This document shows positions 1-5,280 of a DNA stretch of 8,549 bases, piece after piece (position 1 is the stretch's first letter; the number at the start of each line of letters is the position of its first letter). Source of the DNA: an uncultured Mycoplasmatota bacterium. GTDB lineage: Bacteria > Bacillota_I > Bacilli_A > RF39 > UBA660. The position numbers and the translations under genes are program-made. The notes beneath the pieces are model-generated. The model made no database searches. It was not told where the DNA came from and was given only the letters and a program-made list of their open reading frames with translations. The stretch spans positions 1-8,549 of the forward strand of contig URXR01000051.1 of the NCBI GenBank assembly GCA_900551925.1. Reading direction: 5' to 3'.

Positions 1-150
1 AACGTGTTCAATGTGAATTCTACCGGCAATGTCAACAACAACAACGCTAACAACACCAATGCGGTCCGCCTAGCCCTTTATCTAGATTCTACGGTAGAGT
101 TAATTGGTGGTTTTGGAACTAGTAATGCCCCATATATACTTTCTAAGTAA
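1..150 (+). CDS. C-terminal end of a protein with an Asn-rich, DGR-target-like (C-type-lectin/DUF6273-like) tail; 5' end outside window
   Basis: The frame is open from base 1 and ends at TAA 148-150, giving the last 49 residues of a longer protein. The visible part has an Asn-rich tract (NVNSTGNVNNNNANNTN), then AVRLALYL, then a short tail with IGGFGTSNAPYILSK. By family knowledge, an NGNVNNNN...N-VR-(P)-A-L pattern is typical of the C-terminal end of formylglycine-enzyme/C-type-lectin-fold surface proteins. These include variable proteins of diversity-generating retroelements and DUF6273-like domains. Codons in bases 1-80 favour C/G at third positions (AAC, GTC, GGC, GCG, CGC), unlike the A/T-ending codons elsewhere, which suggests a foreign or templated origin. 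The usual Pro after VR is Leu here. No reverse transcriptase or template repeat is inside the window, so the DGR link is inference. Translation and stop are certain; the family is moderately supported. Confidence 0.75.
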   Translation, partial: NVFNVNSTGNVNNNNANNTNAVRLALYLDSTVELIGGFGTSNAPYILSK

Positions 151-179
151 TGTTGTTTTATAGATTTATAAATCTTTAA

Positions 180-208
180 TTGAAAAGTTAAAAATAGTAT
201 GTTAAGAT
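180..208 (+). promoter_or_regulatory. Extended -10 promoter for the propeller gene
   Basis: TTGAAA (180-185), a 17-nt spacer, then TAAGAT (203-208) preceded by TG at 200-201 (extended -10). Transcription would begin near 215, giving a leader of about 38 nt that includes the AGGGAG ribosome-binding site at 239-244. The element overlaps the 5' arm of the hairpin at 189-235. Confidence 0.5.
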
Positions 209-235
209 TATATTGTATCTAATATACTATTTTTA
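189..235. terminator. AT-rich hairpin between the two plus-strand genes, probable terminator
   Basis: The arm TAAAAATAGTAT (189-200) is perfectly complementary to ATACTATTTTTA (224-235). Pairing continues inward through a G-U pair and TTA/TAA (201-204 with 220-223), making a 16-bp stem, with GAT/ATC inside the loop. Both ends are A/T runs, so it could terminate transcription in either direction. It lies 38 nt after the stop of the upstream gene and is best read as its terminator. Because the 5' arm contains the -10 element of the next gene, an operator role is the alternative. Confidence 0.5.
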
Positions 236-252
236 TTTAGGGAGATGTATTT

Positions 253-1479
253 ATGAGTGATAAACAAAGAAAAGTATTTAAGATAATAATTATATGTCTG
301 GCTATATTTTTAATAGCAGAACTTATATATTTTGGGATAAGATATTATATTAATAGACAAAATTCAACTTATTATTCTGTGGTTAATGATATTGTTTTAA
401 CTGATAAAGGTTATGTTGGAGCAGGTTTTAGTGATTATAAGAATAGTAAATTTAATGATTATGCTGATGGGTATAACAAAGCTACTATTTTTGTTTATAA
501 AAATGACAAGCAAATAGATGAAATTAGTTTGGATGTTGGGAATAATAGTTATTTTAATGACATTATTAAAGTATCTGATGGTTATGTGGCTGTTGGTAGT
601 GTGGAAATGACTGATGACCAAAGTGATGAAAAATTATCTGAAGGAGTTATAGTAAAATATGATGAAGACTTTAATATTGTTTGGAGAAAAAATGTTAGTA
701 TTTTAGGTAAAACAGAACTTTTACAGGTTGCGGTTGATGATAATAATGATTTGATTATAGTAGGTACTAGTGTTTATGGTGAAGGTTATGTAGGAAATCA
801 TACAACTGGGGGAGGTATTTTACTTAAATATACTATGGATGGTGAAGAAGAATTTACTGTAAATAATGGTGGTCCTTATAATGGTAGATTTAATGATGTT
901 TTGATTGAAGATGATGGTTATGTAGTTGTAGGACTTGGAAAAAGCAATTCAGGTGTAATTATAAAATATGATGAAAATGGAGAACAGTTGTGGTCATCTT
1001 CTTATGGATATACTGATGAAAAAGGTATTAATGCTATTAGTAAATTAGATGATAATTATATTACTGCTACTACTAAGGTGATTGATAAAGATGATTTAAG
1101 TAATTATCAAGCTGCTATTGTAGTATTTGATGAGAATGGGGAAAAACTTGAGGATATAAAATATTCTAGTGATAATATAACAAGTTTTAATGATATAGCA
1201 GTGGATAGTGAAGGGAACGTGTTTACTTGTGGCTATACAGGAAAACTTGATAGTAATAATCAATTAGTAAGTAATGCTATTGTTTTGAAATATGATAAAG
1301 ATTTATATAAAGATAGTGAAGATATTATAAAAGGAGAAAAGAGTGATTTTTATACTAGAATTTATTTAGATGATAAAGAGGTATATTTATTAGGATATTC
1401 TAATAGTGATTTAAATAGTAATTTTAATGGATATGATTATTTTCCTATGGTTAAAAAATATAATTCTAATTTAAAATAA
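253..1479 (+). CDS. Membrane-anchored seven-repeat beta-propeller-like surface protein
   Basis: The product is 408 aa. Residues about 9-31 form one hydrophobic segment after a short Lys/Arg-rich N-terminus, with no lipobox or clear cleavage site, so it is probably an N-terminal anchor with the remainder outside the cell. The rest holds seven degenerate units of 45-60 residues, starting near residues 44, 101, 157, 213, 259, 312 and 367. Each begins with a strand like FNDI followed by D-DGYVVVG, and most end with a strand like VIIKYDENGE. Seven units of this kind fit a closed seven-bladed beta-propeller. Such domains usually bind ligands or proteins; no catalytic motif is visible and I assign no function. 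The start is supported by AGGGAG 8 nt upstream of ATG. The gene has its own promoter and overlaps the convergent zupT gene by 9 nt. Confidence 0.85.
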   Translation: MSDKQRKVFKIIIICLAIFLIAELIYFGIRYYINRQNSTYYSVVNDIVLTDKGYVGAGFSDYKNSKFNDYADGYNKATIFVYKNDKQIDEISLDVGNNSYFNDIIKVSDGYVAVGSVEMTDDQSDEKLSEGVIVKYDEDFNIVWRKNVSILGKTELLQVAVDDNNDLIIVGTSVYGEGYVGNHTTGGGILLKYTMDGEEEFTVNNGGPYNGRFNDVLIEDDGYVVVGLGKSNSGVIIKYDENGEQLWSSSYGYTDEKGINAISKLDDNYITATTKVIDKDDLSNYQAAIVVFDENGEKLEDIKYSSDNITSFNDIAVDSEGNVFTCGYTGKLDSNNQLVSNAIVLKYDKDLYKDSEDIIKGEKSDFYTRIYLDDKEVYLLGYSNSDLNSNFNGYDYFPMVKKYNSNLK

Positions 1480-2211
1480 AAAATGATTAATTAGAACAAA
1501 AATGGCTCCTAAGGTATAAAATAAGTAAGTTATTTTATACCTTTTATATTTATTAGCAGTAGGAAAGAGTTCATACATGGAAATATGAATCATGATTCCG
1601 GCGATTAGGGCATATATTATTCCTAATACTAAGGATGTTGGGGAAAGGAAAAGATAAGCTATTAAAGCTCCAAATGGTTCACTAAGAGCGCAAATTATAG
1701 TGTATAGAAAAGCTTTCTTTTTGCTTTTGGTATGATAATAGATAGGTAAGGCAATACTTATACCTTCAGGAATGTTATGCATAGTAATAGCAATAGTAAT
1801 AGAAATACCTAATTTTATATTTTCGTTAGTGGTTATAAAAGTAGCAATACCTTCAGGAATATTATGAATCATAATACCTATCATAGTAATTAATCCTAGT
1901 TTATATAAAGTTTTTTCGTTAAAAGTGCTGGGAAAAAGTTTATCAATAATTATAGAAAGGCAAACTCCAGTAGATAGTGCTATTAAAGAGATGATAAGAC
2001 TAGGAATAAATTTATAAGTATTATTTAAAAAACTTAAACTTTCGGGAATAAGATCAAATAATGATAAGAAAAACATTACTCCGGAGGCAAAAGAGATACC
2101 TCCTACTAAGAAGTTTAAAGTTTTTTTATGCGAAAAAAAGATAATAAACGCTCCAATTATTGTTGATAAACCGGCAATACTAGATAATAGAAAAGCTATA
2201 TAGATATTCAT
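1471..2211 (-). CDS. zupT: ZIP-family metal transporter (ZupT-like)
   Basis: The product is a 246-aa integral membrane protein with about eight hydrophobic segments. It should import divalent metals, mainly zinc and possibly iron or manganese, across the cytoplasmic membrane. The family signature is clear: HNIPEG at residues 116-121 and again at 145-150 supplies the metal-site His, Asn and Glu residues of transmembrane helices 4 and 5. Another conserved acidic site is in ALSEPFGA near residue 178. It is slightly shorter than many ZupT proteins and lacks a His-rich cytoplasmic loop. The start ATG overlaps the stop of the upstream DUF368 gene (ATGA, 2208-2211), with AAGGTGA (2216-2222) as ribosome-binding site inside that gene, so the two are translationally coupled. 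The 3' end overlaps the convergent propeller gene and contains a hairpin serving the opposite strand. Confidence 0.93.
   Translation of the reverse strand: MNIYIAFLLSSIAGLSTIIGAFIIFFSHKKTLNFLVGGISFASGVMFFLSLFDLIPESLSFLNNTYKFIPSLIISLIALSTGVCLSIIIDKLFPSTFNEKTLYKLGLITMIGIMIHNIPEGIATFITTNENIKLGISITIAITMHNIPEGISIALPIYYHTKSKKKAFLYTIICALSEPFGALIAYLFLSPTSLVLGIIYALIAGIMIHISMYELFPTANKYKRYKITYLFYTLGAIFVLINHFLF
1511..1550 (+). terminator. Intrinsic-type terminator of the propeller gene, embedded in zupT coding sequence
   Basis: AAGGTATAAAATAA (1511-1524) is a perfect 14-bp complement of TTATTTTATACCTT (1530-1543) with a GTAAG loop, followed on the plus strand by TTATATT. It begins 31 nt after the plus-strand stop codon, where a terminator is expected. 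On the minus strand the same bases encode ZupT residues in the KRYKITYLFYTL stretch, and no U-run follows the hairpin in that direction. Confidence 0.7.
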
Positions 2212-3005
2212 TTTATCACCTTAAAAGAATAATTGGTTACTAAAAAAGCAATTATTCCTAATATTATACTTGTTATTAGTTCACTAGTTTTGGTAAAATT
2301 TAAATTTAAAAGACTAGGAATAGTGGATATAGTAAAACCTAAAATAGCGAAATAAGTATAGCCATAATGTTTTTTTAAAAAATAATTGATAATTTTAGAA
2401 ATAAAGAAACTAGTTATTATTAGACCAATTGCAGTAGGTATTAGTACTATAAGATTTAAATTAGAAATACTGTAAAGATATATACCATATAGGTTAAATA
2501 AGGAAAGAAGTACTGTAGAGGATAATCCAGGGATAATAGTAGATAATGAAAGTAATATTCCAATAGAAAAATATTTTAATATTGATATTAAGTTATAATC
2601 TATATGATAAGTTATATTTTTAGTATCAAATAATAACATAGTAATTCCTAAAGAAAAAGTAATTAAAAAAGGAATGATGTAAGAATCTTTGAATCCTTTT
2701 TTACTGGCTTCTTTAAATAAATGAGGAAGAGTTCCTAATAAAAAACCAGTAAAAATAAGAAATGTTGCGGAAGGGAAAACATTTATAAAATAGAGAATAA
2801 CTTTACTAAAGAGAAAAGTTCCTAATAATATACCTAGACCAATAGGTAGTAAAAATAAAATATTCTTTTTAGGGTTTTTAAGAATATTGCTAATGGTTTC
2901 TAAGCATTTTTCATATAAATTTAAAATGATTAAGAGAGCACTTCCACTTAATCCGGGGATGATATTAAAAATTCCGACAAAGATTCCTTTTATAAAATTT
3001 ATCAT
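2208..3005 (-). CDS. popT: DUF368-family (PopT-type) undecaprenyl-phosphate translocase
   Basis: The product is a 265-aa polytopic membrane protein. DUF368 proteins (PopT) have been linked to returning the lipid carrier undecaprenyl phosphate to the cytoplasmic face, which supports peptidoglycan and other envelope polymer synthesis. The N-terminal signature KGIFVGIFNIIPGLSGS (residues 6-22) is characteristic, and a second copy of the core, IIPGLSST (157-164), reveals the internal repeat expected for an inverted-repeat transporter. The Asn in FNIIPG replaces the more usual Asp. Length is close to the family norm of about 260-300 aa. ATG 3005 is the only suitable start because an in-frame TAA lies three codons upstream; no Shine-Dalgarno sequence precedes it, and a TATAAT box sits 5 nt upstream, pointing to a leaderless message. 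It is first in an operon with zupT. Confidence 0.9.
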   Translation of the reverse strand: MINFIKGIFVGIFNIIPGLSGSALLIILNLYEKCLETISNILKNPKKNILFLLPIGLGILLGTFLFSKVILYFINVFPSATFLIFTGFLLGTLPHLFKEASKKGFKDSYIIPFLITFSLGITMLLFDTKNITYHIDYNLISILKYFSIGILLSLSTIIPGLSSTVLLSLFNLYGIYLYSISNLNLIVLIPTAIGLIITSFFISKIINYFLKKHYGYTYFAILGFTISTIPSLLNLNFTKTSELITSIILGIIAFLVTNYSFKVIK

Positions 3006-3010
3006 AGTTA

Positions 3011-3039
3011 ATTATATGATGGCTTTAGATAATTATTAA
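3011..3039 (-). promoter_or_regulatory. Promoter of the popT-zupT operon, probably producing a leaderless mRNA
   Basis: On the minus strand, TTAATA (3034-3039), a 17-nt spacer and TATAAT (3011-3016) lie directly upstream of ATG 3005. The -10 box ends only 5 nt before the start codon, so transcription should begin at or next to the A of ATG. It follows immediately after the terminator of the glycosyltransferase gene. Confidence 0.5.
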
Positions 3040-3070
3040 TAAAAAAAGCCTACTTTGATAGTAGACTTTT
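3038..3070 (-). terminator. Intrinsic terminator after the collagen-glycosyltransferase operon
   Basis: In the minus-strand RNA, AAAAGTCTACT (3070-3060) pairs with AGTAGGCTTTT (3054-3044), 11 bp with one G-U pair and a 5-nt loop, followed by a run of seven T. It starts 4 nt after the glycosyltransferase stop codon. The G-U pair is formed only in the minus-strand transcript, confirming direction. Confidence 0.85.
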
Positions 3071-3074
3071 AGGA

Positions 3075-4148
3075 TCAATTACTTAATTTTTCCATAAGTA
3101 ATTTGTTATCTTGTAATCTTTTAATATCTGGACTCTTTTCTATAGCTTTATCAATGTAATATAAAGCTAACTCTTTTTCGTTTTTGTAATAGTAACATAA
3201 GGAAAGTAAGTCGTAGATAGTATGATCATAACTAAATATTTCATTGATATAAGTTTTTTGTTTATCTTTAATATCTAGTGCCTGGTTGCATAAGTAAATT
3301 ACTTCATTATAATTGTTTTGATTATATAGTAGTAAAGCTTTTTCAACATAGGCATCTCGTAGATATGGAGCTTCTTTTATAGCTTTATCATACCAGATTA
3401 TAGCATTTTCAATATCATTTTTTCTAGAGTAGCATCTAGCTATGAATCTCATTGAAGCACATCTTTCATCTTTCCAGGTGGCAGATTTTAAAGTAAGATG
3501 TTTTTTTAAAGTTTCAATAGCTTCATCATTTTTTTCGTAATACATATATTCTCTTCCTAAATAATGCATGTTTCGGTCATCTTCAGGATCTTCTTGGACT
3601 GATAATTCTAGTAATGGTAAGTAGCTACTTCTAGATTTAGTGCTGTCTGGATAATGATTTAGAACAATATTTTCAATAGTTGTAAGTTTTTCTGGTTCAT
3701 CACCAGTGTAGGTTAAGACTTCGTGAACAGGATGAGTCCATTTGTAATTATTTCTAGTATGTATTTTACTTATATAGAAAGTTACAATTGGTTTATCTTG
3801 TTCATTGAAAGCCCAGTTATAAGTATATTGAGCTCTGCTAGAGTTGTTCCAGTTTTCTTCTAGTATTTTTCTCCATCCTGGTTCAAATACTTCATCAAGA
3901 TCTGTGCAGATACATATATCAGCATCTTTTGGAACAAAGTCTAAAGATTTATTACGTGCTATATCAAATCTCCAAGGAGAAATAGTTTCAGTTTTAACAT
4001 TTACTCCTAGTTCTTGTAGTAAATTTACAGTGTTGTCAGTTGAGCCTGTATCTAAAACATATATATCATCGGCTTCTTTCATAGATTCATACCAACGTTT
4101 TACAAATTTTTCCTCATTTTTACTAATGGCGTATACTATTATTTTCAT
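3075..4148 (-). CDS. GT2 family glycosyltransferase with C-terminal TPR repeats, probable modifier of the collagen-like protein
   Basis: The product is 357 aa starting at ATG 4148. The N-terminal half is a GT-A fold glycosyltransferase: AISKNEEKFV (7-16), the nucleotide-sugar motif VLDTGSTDNT (31-40), WRFDIARNKSLDF (59-71), the metal-binding DLD in CTDLDEVFEPGW (81-92), and HPVHE (139-143). This pattern matches the SunS/SgtA-like branch of GT2. From about residue 200 there are several TPR-like helical hairpins, such as YSRKNDIENAIIWYDKAIKEAP. Such C-terminal repeats often bind the protein acceptor or promote oligomerisation. The gene starts 10 nt after the collagen gene, with only a weak AGG upstream, so translation is probably coupled. 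The frame stays open upstream to 4562, but only as an off-frame reading of collagen repeats (Leu/Asp/Pro-rich), so the later ATG is chosen. Inferred role: transfer of sugar to Thr residues of the neighbouring protein. Not a secreted protein; it should act in the cytoplasm. Confidence 0.9.
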   Translation of the reverse strand: MKIIVYAISKNEEKFVKRWYESMKEADDIYVLDTGSTDNTVNLLQELGVNVKTETISPWRFDIARNKSLDFVPKDADICICTDLDEVFEPGWRKILEENWNNSSRAQYTYNWAFNEQDKPIVTFYISKIHTRNNYKWTHPVHEVLTYTGDEPEKLTTIENIVLNHYPDSTKSRSSYLPLLELSVQEDPEDDRNMHYLGREYMYYEKNDEAIETLKKHLTLKSATWKDERCASMRFIARCYSRKNDIENAIIWYDKAIKEAPYLRDAYVEKALLLYNQNNYNEVIYLCNQALDIKDKQKTYINEIFSYDHTIYDLLSLCYYYKNEKELALYYIDKAIEKSPDIKRLQDNKLLMEKLSN

Positions 4149-4158
4149 AATTTTAGGC

Positions 4159-5205
4159 CTATGGTCCGGTTGGTCCAGTATCTCCGGTTGGTCCAGTAGG
4201 TCCGGTAGGTCCGGTAGGTCCAGTAGGTCCAGTCGCTCCAGTTGGTCCAGTATCTCCAGTAGGTCCAGTATCTCCGGTTGGTCCGGTAGGTCCGGTAGGT
4301 CCAGTCGCCCCGGTAGGTCCGGTAGGTCCAGCAGTACCTTGAGCTCCAGTATCTCCGGTAGGTCCGGTAGGTCCAGTTGCCCCGGTAGGTCCGGTAGGTC
4401 CAGCAGTACCTTGAGTACCAGTATCACCAGTCGGTCCAGTAGGTCCCGTAGTACCCGTAGGCCCAGTTGGTCCTTCAAGTCCAGTAGGTCCTTGAGCTCC
4501 AGTGTCTCCAGTAGGTCCGGTAGGTCCTGTAGCACCAGTCGGCCCAGTTGGTCCAATATCACCAGTAGCCCCGGTAGCTCCTATATTTCCAGTTGGACCA
4601 GTAATACCTTGAGGTCCAGTTGGTCCCGTAGCACCTTGTTGTCCTATAGCTCCGGTAGCCCCAGTCGGCCCTTGAGGTATTGTAAGATTTAGAACATAGT
4701 TTGGAGCTGTTCCAGTAATAGTAGCAGTGGCAGCAGAACCCGGCGCTCCAGTTGTTACAGTTCCAATTGTTAAGTTAGCACTTGCTCCGGTAGCTCCAGT
4801 AGCCCCGGTAGCCCCAGTTGGACCAGTAGCACCCGTAGGTCCAGTCGGTCCAGCAACTACACCTGTACCTTCCCAAGCATTTGATTGAGCACTCCAAACA
4901 TATAATTGGTCTCCAACAACATAAGCATCTCCAGAACGACCAGTAGGGAAAGCTGCTAAAAGTTCTGGTAAAGTATTAAAATATCCTTGAGCTTCAATTC
5001 CTTGTCCAGCAGCTCCAGTCGCCCCGATTGGTCCGGTAGGCCCAGTAGGTCCGGTAGGTCCAGTAGCTCCGGTAGGTCCAGTAGGCCCAGTTGAGCCAGT
5101 AGGTCCACCAGCAGGCCCCGTAGGTCCTGTTGGACCAATTACTCCAACGAAATTAATATTTTTTGGTGGGCATGATTTATTTCCACCACAATTATAATTT
5201 GGCAT
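4159..5205 (-). CDS. Collagen-like Gly-X-Thr repeat protein, BclA-type surface filament
   Basis: The product is 348 aa. Residues 1-23 are a non-collagen head with two Cys (CGGNKSC). They are followed by Gly-X-Y tract 1 (24-69, broken once at PAGGPTG), a compact non-collagen module (70-118, with YFNTLPELL, GDAYVVGDQLYVWS and WEGTGVV), tract 2 (119-141), a second insert (142-178, with ANLTIGTVTTG and YVLNLTIPQ), and tract 3 (179-348, about 56 triplets). Triplets are mostly GPT, GAT and GDT, with Thr in the third position, as in BclA-type bacterial collagens that are O-glycosylated on Thr. The protein ends in GDTGPTGP with no C-terminal head domain. There is no Sec signal peptide and no LPXTG anchor, so export or assembly is unexplained; a spore coat/exosporium or similar layer is one possibility. 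GAAAGGAG lies 6 nt upstream of ATG 5205. The third collagen tract contains 72-bp tandem repeats. Confidence 0.93.
   Translation of the reverse strand: MPNYNCGGNKSCPPKNINFVGVIGPTGPTGPAGGPTGSTGPTGPTGATGPTGPTGPTGPIGATGAAGQGIEAQGYFNTLPELLAAFPTGRSGDAYVVGDQLYVWSAQSNAWEGTGVVAGPTGPTGATGPTGATGATGATGASANLTIGTVTTGAPGSAATATITGTAPNYVLNLTIPQGPTGATGAIGQQGATGPTGPQGITGPTGNIGATGATGDIGPTGPTGATGPTGPTGDTGAQGPTGLEGPTGPTGTTGPTGPTGDTGTQGTAGPTGPTGATGPTGPTGDTGAQGTAGPTGPTGATGPTGPTGPTGDTGPTGDTGPTGATGPTGPTGPTGPTGPTGDTGPTGP
4288..4554 (-). repeat. 72-bp tandem repeats in the collagen tract
   Basis: Residues 218-306 of the collagen-like protein contain a 24-residue unit, GPTGPTGATGPTG followed by PTGDTGAQGTA. Full 72-bp copies are at 4402-4473 and 4330-4401. 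A 27-residue variant precedes them (4474-4554) and a partial copy follows (4288-4329). Codon-level identity between the copies is high. The unit is a multiple of three bases and of the Gly-X-Y period, so copy-number change keeps both the frame and the helix register. Confidence 0.8.
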
Positions 5206-5211
5206 TTTCTT

Positions 5212-5239
5212 CTCCTTTCTGTATATTATATGATTTATA
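5212..5239 (-). promoter_or_regulatory. Ribosome-binding site and candidate -10 boxes of the collagen-like gene
   Basis: The minus strand has GAAAGGAG (5212-5219) six bases before ATG 5205, which fixes the start. Upstream are TATAAT (5225-5230) and TATAAA (5234-5239). The first would place the transcript start inside the ribosome-binding site, so the second is the better candidate. No convincing -35 box is seen for either. Confidence 0.45.
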
Positions 5240-5249
5240 ATTTAAAAGT

Positions 5250-5266
5250 TAGATAATAATTATCTA
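5250..5266. other. Perfect 17-nt palindrome between the ABC operon and the collagen gene
   Basis: TAGATAAT (5250-5257), one A, and ATTATCTA (5259-5266) are exact inverted repeats, flanked by AAAA on the left and TTTTT on the right. In minus-strand RNA this is a weak AT-rich hairpin followed by TTTT, 15 nt after the permease stop, and could end the ABC transcript. It is also a plausible operator just upstream of the collagen promoter. Confidence 0.4.
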
Positions 5267-5280
5267 TTTTTGCAATTAAC

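Noticed and set aside
397..621. Minus-strand 74-codon Ile/Thr-rich frame
   Set aside because: Antisense shadow of the propeller gene; composition simply mirrors AT-rich coding sequence.
4149..4562. Upstream extension of the glycosyltransferase frame by 138 codons
   Set aside because: The extension is a +1-frame reading of collagen repeats (Leu/Asp/Pro-rich low complexity). GT2 proteins of this type start at the MKIIVYAISKNEE segment, so ATG 4148 is used.
3844..4692. Plus-strand Ser/Arg/Gly-rich frame of 282 codons
   Set aside because: It is antisense to the glycosyltransferase and collagen genes; the repeats have no stops in this frame, giving a low-complexity shadow.
4956..5138. Minus-strand 60-codon Leu/Asp-rich frame
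   Set aside because: Alternate frame of the N-terminal collagen tract; no ribosome-binding site and no plausible domain.
4159..5205. CRISPR array in the repeat-rich region
   Set aside because: The repeats are contiguous Gly-X-Thr codons within one open frame, with no unique spacers of regular length.
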